Part shown: positions 1-12,536 of the stretch, one piece after another
How positions within the stretch are numbered: the stretch's first letter is position 1
How the letters are laid out: every line of letters starts with the position of its first letter
NCBI RefSeq assembly: GCF_000004195.4
Contig: NC_030678.2
Location: 149,848,047-149,912,046 of the forward strand
Direction: 5' to 3'
Length of the DNA stretch: 64,000 bases
Origin: Xenopus tropicalis
Lineage: Eukaryota > Chordata > Amphibia > Anura > Pipidae
Made by a program: the position numbers and the translations under genes
The notes under the pieces: model-generated
Seen by the model: the letters and a program-made list of their open reading frames with translations, nothing else
Told to the model about the DNA's origin: nothing
Database searches by the model: none

Positions 1-225
1 TGCTAAACTACGCAGTTACCCATAGCAACCAATGAGGAGTTAACTTTGATCGGTGTAAAGTGAGAAAATAAAGAGATACACCCATTGTTAAGTGTATGGA
101 GAAAGCAGTATAGCAACTTTAGTTTTGGATTCTTATATATTGCCTACCCTACCAATCACAACCCATTCATGGCCTTCACAGTAACAGTTTACTCCTTTCT
201 CCCTCGTCTTTGTGTTCCCATCTTA

Positions 226-535
226 AGGTAGCCATACAGGGAGTGATAAAAGCTGCTAATTCCATTCTTTCAGACCGAGTCGCCAGGTTATTGGCCCGTA
301 TATGAGGCCCTTCAACAGGCCTGTCTGACTGATATCTGGCCAAAAATCGGGCAGGTTTAATAATCCTGTAAAGGCAAGGACTGCGTTGGCTTGTTGATGT
401 GATCCTAGCCTAACAACCTGTCTTTAACGTTGCAGTGATCCGAACCTTAAGGTGGGCACATACAGGCAAAATCCACTCATTTTGGCAACCTTGACAGACA
501 AGCGAATCTTTAAATGTATGGCCATCTGTGCTACC
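226..535. repeat. decayed Harbinger-like MITE remnant
   Basis: A TTA trinucleotide is followed by AGGTAGCCATACAGG, and the interior has the motifs ATATCTGGCC and ATCGGGCAGGTTT that also occur in the clear Harbinger-like elements at 14443 and 36803. The right end is not well preserved, so the boundary is approximate. Confidence 0.4.
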
Positions 536-2454
536 AGGCCAGTCTGCCCTTTCCCTTTTGTAGCCCCAGCTTGTTATTTTGGTTTCCTAGAGCAGTGACA
601 GTGTGGGACATGCTATTGCCATTTGTTTCACGGGTACTGATTTAGAAGGCTATGGGGAGATGAAGATCTTATAAGGGGCTTCACACGTCTCCCTCCAGGG
701 ACAGGCTACGCGGCATTATGACTCATTTACTGGCCGGCAGACATGTGAGTAAATATAATGTTTTTTTCATCCCCTTTAATTACGACAATGGCCGAACCAA
801 CTGGGAGCTGCCTGTGGGCAGAGCCAAGAAGCAAGCCTCCGCACTCATCATTTCCTGAAAGTGCACTACGTTACCCTAATAAAAAGGATGAGGTTTCTCT
901 TTTGGCCACAGTTCTGGGACTACTAAATTCTCATTAACTGCCTCCCCTGTGCCTATAATGGGGGAACTGCTTACTGATTTATTTCCTACCTCCTTAGATG
1001 GAAACGACTTAATCATTTGTTCTACACCCCCTTAGCTGTACAGTGGGACTAGCTGTGAGTTCCAGTTCAGACGGTGGGCTACAATTTTATTGTTACTTTT
1101 TATTCTTTATCTTTATATTCAGTCCCTCTCCTATTTATATTCCAGTCTCTCATTCAAACCACTGCCTAGTTGCTAAGGTAAACAAGACCCTAGTGAACAG
1201 CTAAAATTCCAAACTGTAGTGATGCTAACTGGAAAACCATAAAAAATGAAAACCAATTGCAAATTGTTTCAGAATATCAATGTCTGTTATACTACAAGTT
1301 AATTTAAAAGGTAAACAATACAGCTCCCTGGCAATTCTAAAGCTTTAAGCCAGAAGGCACAGGAGCCTACCCAGCATAGTTGTATGTAGTGTAGTTAGCT
1401 CCAGGGAGGAGCCAGCTATGCTGTACAGAGTTAGGTACAGTTTATGGTGCTGTTGGGTCAGTATGGACATCCCTTGGAGGCACTTGGCTGCATTATAGAG
1501 TATTATACTGTAGTACTGTCCTTATGCCACTCATCTGCCGTTGTGTGCAGAACTGGCATAGCAAGACCTGTACGTAGAATTATCAGGGTTTCACCAATGA
1601 AATACAGTTACCATTGGGATGACATTCTCCTGTGACCCAACTTTTACATTTTTAGAATCTAAGACATTTTTTATGGCACTTTCCAGTAAGCTTTTTTGAC
1701 TCCATGACTGATAAAGTGGTGTGAGTATAGGGGCAGTTAGCATATGGCCAACAAGTATACGTTCTTCCCTTTATAGAAGTCACAAGGATCAATTAGTTAG
1801 AACAGAGCAGTCCCATTGTAGCCCTCTGCTAGTCATGTGGGAGGCAAAAATAAATAGGAAGCAAAAGCAAAACCCAAGACCACATCTGTTCACGGGGAGT
1901 CACTGCAGCACATTGCTCTTATATTGCCTTAAACCAACCTAATTGTGCACCTAAAGGTAAGTTACCATAATGCAATAACAATACCAATGTAGTTTCTTTT
2001 CTATCTGGTTACTATTCCTGTTTCTGATTGGTTACTATGGGTTCCTGCTAAAAATACAGACCATTGAATTTAGATAAATCAGGTTCTAGGAAAAGGAACC
2101 ATTAGTAAAATTCATATTTATTAAAGACTTTTTCCTTATCACTGATCTGCCCCAGCTAAAGGCATCCCTGACTGTTGGGGACCGTGCCCCTGTGGGTAAT
2201 GATTAGTGCCCAGCATCTCCTTGAATCCAGCCCTGATATTAAATGTTCTGGAGTGACTGTAGGGGGAGTATCTGCCGGGGGCCTTCCTTTCTGCATTCTG
2301 TAACCAACTCTTACACTCACCCTTCCTATTTCTCCTCTATCCAGCCACAGACCAATGCAGCACCTTTTCATACCCTACATTTATAGCAGAAACAGGCTAT
2401 AGTGTATACAGCATTTTACCATCTGCTCTTTATAATCCTTATACAGGTTATATA

Positions 2455-3757
2455 CTATACCTGCTATCCCACAGCCACAGTCCCTTCCCAGAGGCTATTA
2501 TCCCCCCACTGCTACTATAGGCACCATCTCTCCCTACTATACCTGCTATCCCACAGCCCCAGTCCTTTCCCAGAGGCTATTATCCCCCCACTGCTACTAT
2601 AGGCACCATCTCCCCCTACTATACCTGCTATCCCACAGCCACAGTCCTTTCCCAGAGGCTATTATCCCACTGTTACTATAGGCACCATCTCTCCCTACTA
2701 TACCTGCTATCCCACAGCCACAGTCCCTTCCCAGAGGCTATTATCCCCCACTGCTACTATAGGCACCATCTCTCCCTACTATACCTGCTATCCCACAGCC
2801 ACAGTCCCTTCCCAGAGGCTATTATCCCCCCACTGCTACTATAGGCACCATCTCTCCCTACTATACCTGCTATCCCACAGCCACAGTCCCTTCCCAGAGG
2901 CTATTATCCCAACTGCTACTATAGGCACCATCTCTCCCTACTATACCTGCTATGCCACAGCCACAGTCCCTTCCCAGAGGCTATTATCCCCCCATGCTAC
3001 TATAGGCACCATCTCTCCCTACTATACCTGCTATCCCACAGCCACTGTCCCTTCCCAGAGGCTATTATCCCACTGCTACTATAGGCACCATCTCTCCCTA
3101 CTATACCTGCTATCCCACAGCCACAGTCCCTTCCCAGAGGCTATTATCCCCCCATGCTACTATAGGCACCATCTCTCCCTACTATACCTGCTATCCCACA
3201 GCCACTGTCCCTTCCCAGAGGCTATTATCCCCCCACTGCTACTATAGGCACCATCTCTCCCTACTATACCTGCTATGCCACAGCCACAGTCCCTTCCCAG
3301 AGGCTATTATCCCCCCATGCTACTATAGGCACCATCTCTCCCTACTATACCTGCTATGCCACAGCCACAGTCCCTTCCCAGAGGCTATTATCCCCCCATG
3401 CTACTATAGGCACCATCTCTCCCTACTATACCTGCTATCCCACAGCCACAGTCCCTTCCCAGAGGCTATTATCCCCCCACTGCTACTATAGGCACCATCT
3501 CTCCCTACTATACCTGCTATGCCACAGCCACAGTCCCTTCCCAGAGGCTATTATCCCCCCATGCTACTATAGGCACCATCTCTCCCTACTATACCTGCTA
3601 TCCCACAGCCACTGTCCCTTCCCAGAGGCTATTATCCCACTGCTACTATAGGCAGCATCTCTCCCTACTATACCTGCTATCCCACAGCCACAGTCCCTTC
3701 CCAGAGGCTATTATCCCCCCACTGCTACTATAGGCACCATCTCTCCCTACTACACCC
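2455..3757 (+). repeat. ~82-bp minisatellite, about 16 copies
   Basis: The unit contains ACTATACCTGCTATCCCACA, then CAGTCCCTTCCCAGAGGC, TATTATCCCCCCACTGC and TACTATAGGCACCATCTC. Copy length varies from about 79 to 84 bases, mainly through the number of Cs before CACTGC or CATGC. Variants (GCCACAGCC or GCCACTGTC) alternate along the array, which suggests higher-order duplication. The same unit recurs in reverse complement at 30893-31395. The array lies in presumed FAM124A intron. Confidence 0.95.
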
Positions 3758-3761
3758 TACA

Positions 3762-3807
3762 ATATAAGTATATATATATAAAAGTATATATATGTATATA
3801 TATATAC
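3762..3807. repeat. AT-rich microsatellite
   Basis: An imperfect TATATA/AAGTATATA run sits directly after the minisatellite. Confidence 0.8.
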
Positions 3808-5635
3808 TGGGGTTACTTCAGTTGTATTAAAATTTGCTGCACCCAACCCAGCTGAAGGACAGTAGAAATTCAGATTATGGGCCTCGTGTAAGGGATGTAC
3901 GTTGATGGGGATATCAGGGGACAGGAGGGCAGGAAGGATACAATGGCTGGTTGAACAACATCTAAAAAGCCCAGCAATACAATGTATTCATTCCACAGAA
4001 GCTGGGTTAGATGATCCACCCACCTGGTATTTGTATCACTGCAGAAAATGCTTTAGTCACACAAATCCCTTTCATGTCCCTGTGTTCTGGGAGCTGCTAT
4101 AGATATTACTGTCCGGCTCCGCAGGCTACTTGGAATCTGCTGAATATATTCAGAAAATTGGAGAAAAATGTATTCCTTTCAGCCATAAGATTCCATCCGG
4201 CGAGTAAGTTAATAAGCAGAAGGGAGGGGGCTTTGCATCTTTTTCTGACTGTTTGCACCAAAGGCCAATTGAACTTCTAAGGAATGTGTAGCCACGTGTT
4301 CCACTGGTGCCCAAGAGATTGGCCGCAGGATAGCCAGGTAGGTAGGCCTGACTTGAAACTTTATCTCTAAGGGGAGTCATGGGATCCCCATTATTTGAGG
4401 GCTATGGAACATGCAGGTTTGCCCACTTTCTACATTACTACATTGGGCAGTTTTACAAGCAGCTCTTGCCTGCACCAGTTTTTGGGTTAAACACCTTGCT
4501 AGTGATGTTCAAAATGGCATGTGTGCCAATGTCCTAAAAGCCAACTAGGCAAAGCCAGGCACAATGGCACCTAAGACACAAACCCCCCCCTTTCCCGTCT
4601 GACAACGCTCCCTGCTCTCTACCACTCAGGAAAAAAACCCCACTGCTCTGCTACTTGTAACCCACCTGCTTGCCTCGCTCGTCTCTTTGCAACTAAGAAC
4701 TGAGAGCATGGCCCAAGTTAGAGACATGTACCCAAGGTCCCAGCACCCCCACCATTGTGCCTATGACGCGTGCCTATTCTGCCTACCCCTGGTAGATAGA
4801 AAGATAAACATTTCCATAGGGTTATCCTAAATTGTCCTGTTTCAAGATCTGTGGCTAATCTCTAGCCCTGATGTACATTGGTAGAACTACAGCAGCCCTC
4901 TGGCAGTGCATTTTCCCCATATCTATTAAGTGTACAGTGTGCCAGTGTCTATGGTCTGTCCAAAAGGGACACAGGCAAGGAGCTGTTTTGTTAGAAAATG
5001 TCACTGTATGTTCAACTTTTTAAAAGGTGTTCATTTTTTAATATTTTTCAATTATTTGACTTGGCCTTTTCAGCTTGCATTTTATAATGCAGTCTGGTTG
5101 TTGTGGATCACTAACCCCAGCAACCAAAATTATTGGTCTGTGAGGATGCAATTTTATGGTCATTGTTGCTTGTTATTACTTAGCTTTCTATTCAGACCCA
5201 CCAATTCATCTTCTAGTGTGCCATTTAAACCACTGCCTGGTTGCCAAGGTAAATTGGACCCTAGCAACCAGATTTCTGCTGAAGTTCCAAACCAGACAGC
5301 TGCTCAACCAAAATCTCCTCCTTCCTGAGCCCCCATCTGCATGTCTTAATTCTTTCCATCCTGTAACTGCCTCTGAAGTATCCCAGCTTCTCTTGTCATC
5401 TCCGCTCACAACTTTCTTGACCCTATGCCTTCTCTGCCTAAACACTGTGCTACTGAGCTTACACTCCAGCTCTTACTCTCATCTTCACATCAAGAATCTT
5501 TCACTGTCTCTGTATTGCCAAAATCCATCCCTTTCATTCAGCTGTAATAGGTAGGATGCATTCGAGCGCTTATAGCACCACCTATTGGAAGTCAAGTGTT
5601 AGTGCAGCCATTGTTTCAGTGTAATGTTTAAACAG

Positions 5636-5775
5636 TGAATAATATATCCCCTATTGTAAAATATAAGGATATATATATAAAATACCAAGAAGCTCCATGA
5701 CCATATAAGTACTTTTATGCAGGTCATGATACTCCAAGGTGACTGCTAATATCCTAATATTTTACAACAGGGAAC
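5636..5775. repeat. dispersed repeat fragment (ATATAAGG / tgttCCCT type)
   Basis: It holds CCCCTATTGTAAAATATAAGG and, in opposite sense, a matching terminal stretch (TATTTTACAACAGGGAACA). A related copy lies at about 27080-27320, with TATTTTACAATAGAGGGTAC. It is probably a non-autonomous DNA transposon; the boundaries are approximate. Confidence 0.5.
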
Positions 5776-6012
5776 ATTATTTATCATAATACACAAGTTT
5801 CCAGCTCTGTTACCCGCAATAGCAATGACTGCAGCTTGAGGCAGAGAACAAGAGGCAAAAGAAGGCTGTCCAATTGGAGGCCTGACCCCCAGTCTGCTTT
5901 AGGGCTCCACAGACTTTACTATATGACATCATCATATAATATAATTTGGCCCTTAAACATGCTATAGTACAAATAATCTTGTGATGACAATGATGGCTGC
6001 ATTGGCTGGTTT

Positions 6013-6432
6013 TTTATAGAACAGTAACACAAAAAAAATGTAAGTGTATCAAAGTAATGAATATATAATGCACTGTTGCCATGCACTGGTAAAAGCAGTG
6101 TATTACTACTTTAGAAACCCTACTATAATTTATATATAAACAAAGCTGCTCTGTAGCCATGGGGGCAGCCATTCAAATTGGAAAAAGGAGAAAAAGCACA
6201 GGTTACATAGATTCCCATTGAATTCTAAAGAGCTTATCTGTTATCTGCTTATGGAACCTGTGCCTTTTCTCCCTTTTCCAGCTTGAATGCCTCCCCTGTG
6301 AATACATAGTAGATTTGCTTATATAAGCTATAGTAGGGTTTCTAAAGTAACACACAGCTTTTACCAGTGCAGAGCAGTACATTATATTTTAATTACGTTA
6401 AAACACTTTAATTTTTTGGTGATACTGTTCTT
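6013..6432. mobile_element. T2/Kolobok-like MITE, diverged
   Basis: It matches the intact T2-like copies at 10459 and 29499: GAACAGTAACAC near the left end, the motif TGCACTGGTAAAA inside, and TGATACTGTTC followed by TTAA on the right. Substitutions in both ends mark it as an older copy. Confidence 0.75.
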
Positions 6433-6589
6433 TTAAGAATATTATACCCCCAGAATGAATATTTAACCAACAGTTTATATTATGTTAAGTGATCTATTAA
6501 ATAATCTTTTCATCCTGGAATATATATATATATATATCGGTACATATTGCCCTTTTACATCCTTTCCCTTGAGCCACCATTTAGTGATG

Positions 6590-6893
6590 GGCTGTGTGCT
6601 CCCTCAGAGATCAGCTGACAGGAAATAATGCAACTCTAACTGTAACAGGAAGTAGTGTGGAAGCAAAAGGCAGAATTTTGTTCATTAATTGGCTGATGGG
6701 GCCTAGCATGTATGTGTGCCTTGGCTTGTTTGTGTTTCTATTTAGGATTACCCAATAGCACATACTGCTTAAAAAAAGTATACTTTTATGAAAATGGTTT
6801 ATTTAGATGAAGCAGGGTTTTACATATGAGCTGGTTTATGCCATTTTTATGGAGACCTACATTGTTTGGGGGTATAGTTTTCCTTTAAAAAGA
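6590..6893. repeat. dispersed repeat (family shared with 45660-46072)
   Basis: It shares the long stretches CTATTTAGGATTACCCAATRG, TAGATGAAGCAGGGYTTTAC and CATTGTTTGGGGGTAT with 45660-46072. This copy is uninterrupted and serves as the empty-site comparison for the insertion in the other copy. Confidence 0.75.
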
Positions 6894-7339
6894 GCAACTG
6901 AGCCTTCAATAAATGCCTAATGCAGCATAACATTTCTTCTCTAGCTCACTATAATCTTGGATTTTGCTGGGGAGTTGGCCCAATGTTTGGGGACTTCCAG
7001 GCACGCTGAGCATGCTGGGAGGTATTTTTCACCTTTAGTGATCATAGCATTTACAAATGAGCCCACAGTGTGTTTCTTCCAGAACTCATTCTGTATAAAG
7101 ATTAAGGAGGAGCCGGTGGTTTGATTAGGTATTTTATGTCCTGGGACAATCAAGCTTTTCTGTGTGTTTCCGCATACAGTGTCTTACAGTCATTTCTCCA
7201 GATCCTCTTGAACCACAACTCCTAGATCCCATCTGTTACCAAAGGCTGTCAGTGGATGTTGGCAGTTGTAGTTCAGCAGCTTCTGGAGAGCTTCTTGACT
7301 ACTGATCCTTACTATAGCATATTTGTGCTTTGTCTACAG

Positions 7340-8080
7340 CAAGCGCAGTGTCTGGCCAGAAAGACGGCCTGGAAGCATCAGAACTACGCATCAAGGACCG
7401 CAGCAATGACCCAGCCACTCAGCATCGCTCCACGCAGCCGGAAACTAAAATATGGCAAACACAAAGCCCGTGCCAGCCATGGCCAGGTTCAGCACTTTGG
7501 TGGCTCTCAGACTGACTTCCCTATGGGGCAGGTGGACACGTTCAGAAGTTTAAAGTTTCCCAGTGAAGCCGCGCAGGCCTTTCAGCGCAGCAAGTCTCTA
7601 TATTGTCTGCCCACCATGAGCACTTTCCCATCCTGCCATTCTTTCCCAATGAGTGAGCCACATCCCTGTTTCGGGCTGGACACGTATGAAACACCAGCAT
7701 GGAGGATCAGCCCCAAGATCAACATTGATGACCTTGAAGGGGTTGAGGAGACGGATGTGGACACGGGGATGAAGCTCTCCAGTTCAGATCTGTCAGTGGT
7801 GTCTGCTTATTCCCCTCTGAATGGCCCCTGCAGTGACTTAGAAGCCTCTCTCCCTTCTGAGGGAGCTCTGGCCCAGAGCGATACAGTACCCGGCAGGCAG
7901 AACCACTCTTCTGATTCATTACATTCCGTATCTGACATCTCCTCCAGCCCCTGCCCTGTATTCCCCAGTACTCCAGCACAGTCCCAGAAGCATATCCTCA
8001 GCCATTACCATCAGTTGTCAGAAATCACAAGCCATCTCTCAGAGACTCTGAACATTGAAGAAGAAGAGTTTTACATCTGA
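7340..8080 (+). CDS. FAM124A: FAM124A, last coding exon (C-terminal part)
   Basis: This exon encodes the C-terminal 246 residues of FAM124A, a vertebrate protein of poorly known function. It begins after a pyrimidine-rich acceptor (tgtctacag, ending at 7339) and enters in phase 0 with Gln-Ala-Gln, as in the human protein as I recall it. Recognisable conserved blocks are FQRSKSLYCLP, INIDDLEGVEETDVDTG followed by SSSDLSVVSAYS, and the C-terminal EEEEFYI before TGA. The rest is Ser/Pro-rich, low-complexity and probably disordered. The conserved FAM124 domain must lie in exons upstream of the window. The frame that starts at 7256 extends into intron, so its ATG is not the real start. Only one exon is present, and the gene is partial because of the window edge, not because it is broken. 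SERPINE3 follows on the same strand. The assignment rests on motif recall and synteny. Confidence 0.9.
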   Translation, partial: QAQCLARKTAWKHQNYASRTAAMTQPLSIAPRSRKLKYGKHKARASHGQVQHFGGSQTDFPMGQVDTFRSLKFPSEAAQAFQRSKSLYCLPTMSTFPSCHSFPMSEPHPCFGLDTYETPAWRISPKINIDDLEGVEETDVDTGMKLSSSDLSVVSAYSPLNGPCSDLEASLPSEGALAQSDTVPGRQNHSSDSLHSVSDISSSPCPVFPSTPAQSQKHILSHYHQLSEITSHLSETLNIEEEEFYI

Positions 8081-8612
8081 GCCTGATATTCCAAGAACAT
8101 TACTATAAATACTCACTTCTTTGTGGCAGATTCTAAGGTTGATTGATAGCAAAAGCATAAATCCATAGCCCTGTCCTTGAGCGCCATTGCCTGTGGTACT
8201 AACCTGCACAGATAGAAGTCTCACAAGCAATATAAGCACAATACCAGCCTTGTACATTCCCACACTGCATTTATAACCTGGCTTATTGTGCTGTCACAGG
8301 GCCTTGCATTGCTCACAGACAGCGCAGCTGACATTCGTGCGGTTACTTGAAAACATGAAAAATGTAGTATATCTGTAATTCTGTAAATTATTTAGAGTTT
8401 CCTTAGAACCCAGGGAGGTCTTTGGCTGCTGGTTGTAGTTCAGCCACAGAAGTAGGTTGGGGCATCTCTCCTATAAAATAAGCTGCTAATGAGAATCGAA
8501 TAATGCCGGATGGGTGCCCTAGCGCACACAACGATGGTGCCTTATAATATGTTTGTAATCTGGCAGACTAATCCGAGGCAAATAATAATAAAAATAATAT
8601 AGCTGCTTCATT
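8081..8612 (+). other. FAM124A: FAM124A 3'UTR with poly(A) signal
   Basis: Non-coding sequence follows the TGA at 8078-8080. An AATAAA hexamer lies at 8587-8592 within an AATAAT run, so cleavage about 15-25 bases later is likely. The exact end is inferred; no transcript is available. Confidence 0.5.
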
Positions 8613-9233
8613 GTTGTCTGGAGCATTTTTATATTAACCCATTTGATGTCCGCACCAATGGCAGTGCACTTTTTGGCAGTGGAAGGGTTTAAGACACTGT
8701 TAGCTTTGGGCTAGATAAAATATAAAGTGTGTCGGTGCTATAGTTATAGCAGCCCTCTCATTATTACAGGTACTGTGTATATACTACAGAATGCCTGGAA
8801 ACTGCCTGCTGCCACACGGAGCAGATTCTCAGCCTGCATATGTGCCGGCCAAGACTCATCCCCTAATCAAAATGCATACTTGTGAGTTTCTGCACCAAAA
8901 TTCGCTCCATGTACCTGCACAGGAGGCACAGGAAAAAGCCTGACGCCAGCGTAGGGGCTAATTCTTGATCTGCATTTATCTGTAGGCAGAGAGTCTGCCC
9001 TGTGTGGCATTAGCCTAAGGGCAGTGGCCCACGGGGAAATTATGCACACACTGTTGATCTTGGCTACAGTGAATGACTAATCTCAGCGAAATGCCATTGC
9101 ACCGGTAGTGAATTGCTGGTGAAAAGCAATATTTGTCGCTTCTTTTACTGAAGTCATGCAGTGTTTCCTGCAGGAGGTATTTCAGGGAGATTAACTAATG
9201 TTATGTTGTATCAAGGAACATCATTAACATATA

Positions 9234-9385
9234 CAGGTATAGGACCCATTATCCAGGACCTAGGGTATTCTGGATAAGGTGTCTTTTGGCTCTCCATACA
9301 TTAAATCTACTAAAAAATCCATAAAACATTAAATAAACCCAATATGATTGTTTTGCATCCAATAAAGATTAATTCAGTGTAAAGG
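9234..9385. repeat. truncated CAGGTATAGG-type MITE
   Basis: Only the left half is present: CAGGTATAGGACCCATTATC and the interior TAAACCCAATATGATTG. It stops about 40 bases before the 31-bp satellite. Confidence 0.7.
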
Positions 9386-9419
9386 AGCGTGGCTGTCTGA
9401 ACTAATTGGAAACAGCATA

Positions 9420-10455
9420 AATCTGCTCATAACATACAGTGTATATAACATATATCTGCTCATAACATACGGTATATAACATATATCTGCTCATAACATA
9501 CGGTATATAACTTATATCTGCTCATAACATACGGTATATAACATATATCTGCTCATAACATACGGTATATAATATATATCTGCTCATAGCATACGGTATA
9601 TAATATATATCTGCTCATAACATACGGTATATAATATATATCTGCTCATAGCATACGGTATATAATATATATCTGCTCATAACATACGGTATATAATATA
9701 TATCTGCTCATAACATACGGTATGTAACATATATCTGCTCATAACATACGGTATATAACATATATCTGCTCATAACATACGGTATATAACTTAAATCTGC
9801 TCATAACATACGGTATGTAACATATATCTGCTCATAACATACGGTATATAACATATATCTGCTCATAACATACGGTATATAACATATCTGCTCATAACAT
9901 ACGGTATATAACATATATCTGCTCATAAAATACGGTATATAACTTATATCTGCTCATAACATACGGTATATAACTTATATCTGCTCATAACATACGGTGG
10001 TATATAACATATATCTGCTCATAACATACGGTATGTAACATATATCTGCTCATAGCATACGGTATATAACATATATCTGCTCATAGCATACGGTATATAA
10101 CATATATCTGCTCATAACATACGGTATGTAACATATATCTGCTCATAGCATACGGTATATAACATATATCTTCTCATAACATACGGTATATAACATATAT
10201 CTTCTCATAACATACGGTATATAACATATATCTGCTCATAACATACGGTATATAACATATATCTGCCCATAACATACAGTATATAACATATATCTGCTCA
10301 TAACATACAGTATATAACATATATCTGCTCATAACATACGGTATATAACATATATCTGCTCATAACATACGGTATATAACATATATCTGCTCATAACATA
10401 CGTTATATAACATATATCTGCTCATAACATACGGTATATAACATATATCTGCTCT
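9420..10455. repeat. 31-bp tandem array, about 33 copies
   Basis: The unit reads CTGCTCATAACATACGG followed by TATATAACATATAT. Variants (ATAGCATA, TATGTAAC, TATAACTTATAT, CTTCTC) occur in clusters, which suggests expansion by blocks. The last unit abuts a T2-like element at its TTAA site. The ORF within it has no protein meaning. Confidence 0.95.
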
Positions 10456-10458
10456 TAA

Positions 10459-10857
10459 AGGAACAGTAACACCAAAAAATGTATTTATTAAACTATAATG
10501 TACTGCTGCCCTGCACTGGTAAAAGTTGTGTGTTTGCTTCAGAAACATTACTAGAGTTTATATAAACCCTGGTGTGTAGCCATGGGGGCAGCCATTCAAA
10601 AGGAGAAAAGGCACAGGTTATATAGCAGCTAACAGATAAACCCTGTAGAATACAATGGTGTCTTATCTGTTATCTGCTATGTAACCTGTGCCTTTTTTCC
10701 AGCTTGAATGGCTGCCCCCATGGCTACACAGCAGCGTATTTATATAAACTATAGTAGTGTTCCTGAAGCAAATACCCCAGTTTTACCATTGCAGGGCCAC
10801 AGTACGTTACGTTTCCAATACTTTAAAACACTTTCATTTTTTGGTGTTACTGTTCCT
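10459..10857. mobile_element. T2/Kolobok-like MITE, TTAA-flanked
   Basis: TTAA target copies lie at 10455-10458 and 10858-10861. Terminal inverted repeats read AGGAACAGTAACACCAAAAA on the left and its complement (ending TGTTACTGTTCCT) on the right. The 399-bp length and lack of a transposase make it non-autonomous. The ORF that reads MAAPMATQQ is part of this repeat, not a gene. Confidence 0.9.
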
Positions 10858-10939
10858 TTAACATTGAGGAGTATAGCTGTCTGTTTATTATTCATTCCAG
10901 AATGTAAGTTTGGTCCATAAAATACACGGCTCTGTTGTG

Positions 10940-11261
10940 CAGGCATTGATAATCCTTGGTATAGGGAAAATGAAGTCTCTCAACATGTTGCTCACCAGCC
11001 TCTTGGATGTTGCTCTCAGTGTCCCCAAAGCAGATGCTTGTTTTTAAAATTTTGTACTTTGGTGGGAAGTTTTGGTTGAGTTAAAACAAGATTTCCTACC
11101 AAATAAAGCCCCTGTAAGCTGATAGGGTGCATAGAGGCTGCCTAATAGCCAATCTTAGCCCTTATTTGGCTCCTCCATGAACTTTTATGATGCTTGTGTT
11201 GCTCTCCAAGTCTTTTTGCATTCGACTGTGGCTCACGAGTAAGAAAGGTTGGGGATCCCTG
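10940..11261. repeat. hAT-like repeat fragment
   Basis: It ends in AAGGTTGGGGATCCCTG, a typical hAT-style terminus (CAGGGATCCCCAACC in reverse). The interior (TGTTGCTC, CAGCCTCTTGGATGTTGCTC, GTGTCCCCAAAGCAG) matches 34217-34400. The left boundary is approximate and no clear 8-bp target copy was found. Confidence 0.6.
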
Positions 11262-11986
11262 GATTAAAGCCATCAAACAGACTCACTGATCAAGCTTCCT
11301 TGTCCCATACTGAAATAGGGAAGGACCATGAAATAGGCTAGTTAGAAGCAAGTGGGCCCACTGGGAGTTATCCTGCTATACTGGTGGGCCAGTCCGACAC
11401 TGAAATAATATAATTACCCCAAATGTGCCATTAATTCTTTGTGTTTGGCTACCTGTATAAATAGGGCCAATTCCAGTGGTACATAAATCTGTGTTCTTTC
11501 CTACTGTTATATTATAGGAGTATCATCAGATACCTACCTGGCAATGCAGTATTAATGTTCCATGAATACAGGGATCTTTGCCATATTCCTATAGAATGTG
11601 CTTCTCTCCTACCAGTATGTACCCAAAACAGCTCTGCTCTGCTCAGTGCCCCTGCAGCCATGAAGCAACAACTGGAAAGCTACACATGTACTCATCTGAT
11701 CTTTGTTACTTTTCCTTCTACTCACTCAGGCACTCTTTCTTACCCATAATCCACTCTAGTGCTGAGGCCCTGACCATCACTAGGTTGAGATGCAGCCAAG
11801 CAACTTGAAGGTCCTATCACATAACACATAATTGAGTCAGTTTTATCAGGTGCCAATTAACCAATCTAGTGTCATTACTATAATGCAAGCTGTTTGCTGA
11901 TAGGTTGCTTTTTTACAGTATTGATGAAAATGTGCTTGGATCCCATTAGATAAAAGCTGATGCTATTTTAACAGGTGTATTTTATA

Positions 11987-12298
11987 TAGGTATCGGATCC
12001 CTTATCTGGAAACCTGTTTTTCAGAAATCTCCAAGTTACGGAAAGTCTGTCTCCCATAGACTCCATTTTAATCAAATAATTCAGAATTTTAATATTAGAA
12101 ATAAAAACAGTACCTTGTAATTGATCCCAACTAAGATATAAATAATCCTTATTGGATGCAAAACAATCCTATTGGGTTTAATTAATGGTTTATTGATTTT
12201 TTTAGTAGATTTAAGGTTTTGAGATGCAAATTATGAAAAGACCCCTTATCCGGAATACCCTTGGTCCTGTGCATTCTGGATAATGGGTCCTATACCTG
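11987..12298. mobile_element. CAGGTATRGG-type MITE, TA-flanked
   Basis: It starts TAGGTATCGGATCCCTTATC and ends GGTCCTATACCTG, with TA on both sides and a length near 312 bp. The family is the commonest in this window (18339, 48502, 54051, 54755, 56275, 57523, 58517). It is non-coding, and TA flanks hint at a Tc1/mariner-like origin. Confidence 0.85.
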
Positions 12299-12536
12299 TA
12301 CTTTGCACTTCTGAGCTCAGGCTTTTCATTGAGAACATACAATCGGTATTTAGCTGGAATGGGAAGTGTATCTCTGGTTAGCCCTTACCAATGAATAGTG
12401 TATATTGATACACAGGAAAAAGTGATCTGTAAAAGCTTTTCTAACTGGATGCTCTTTTATATAGTCCCAACAAAATACAAGGTTTTAATGGTGTTTGTGA
12501 TGGTCTTGTAACTTTTATTGCAAGGAATAAAGTTTA

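Larger units (their letters stand above)
1..7339 (+). other. FAM124A: presumed FAM124A intron (no exon seen)
   Basis: No stretch here reads as a conserved exon in any frame. It lies directly upstream of the acceptor of the last FAM124A coding exon, so it is most simply the preceding intron. It holds a decayed Harbinger-like copy near 226-535, the ~82-bp minisatellite, an AT-rich run, fragments of dispersed repeats (for example 1085-1216 and 5150-5300, which resemble each other), a T2-like element and a repeat at 6590-6893. The open frames between 3902 and 5554 show no protein-like conservation that I recognise. That it is intron is an inference. Confidence 0.55.

Noticed and set aside
2402..2602. 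66-aa frame in the minisatellite
   Set aside because: It is repeat-derived and stops after two units.
7256..7339. ATG-started extension of the FAM124A frame
   Set aside because: It precedes a good acceptor at 7339 and overlaps a common repeat (GGCAGTTGTAGTTCAGCAG). The real protein enters by splicing.
9420..10455. Regularly spaced repeats that could suggest a CRISPR array
   Set aside because: Units are contiguous with no unique spacers, and the genome is a vertebrate's. It is a satellite.
10708..10920. Small frames starting MAA-MATQQ (also at 29439 and 29733)
   Set aside because: They recur in each T2-like element and derive from the repeat.
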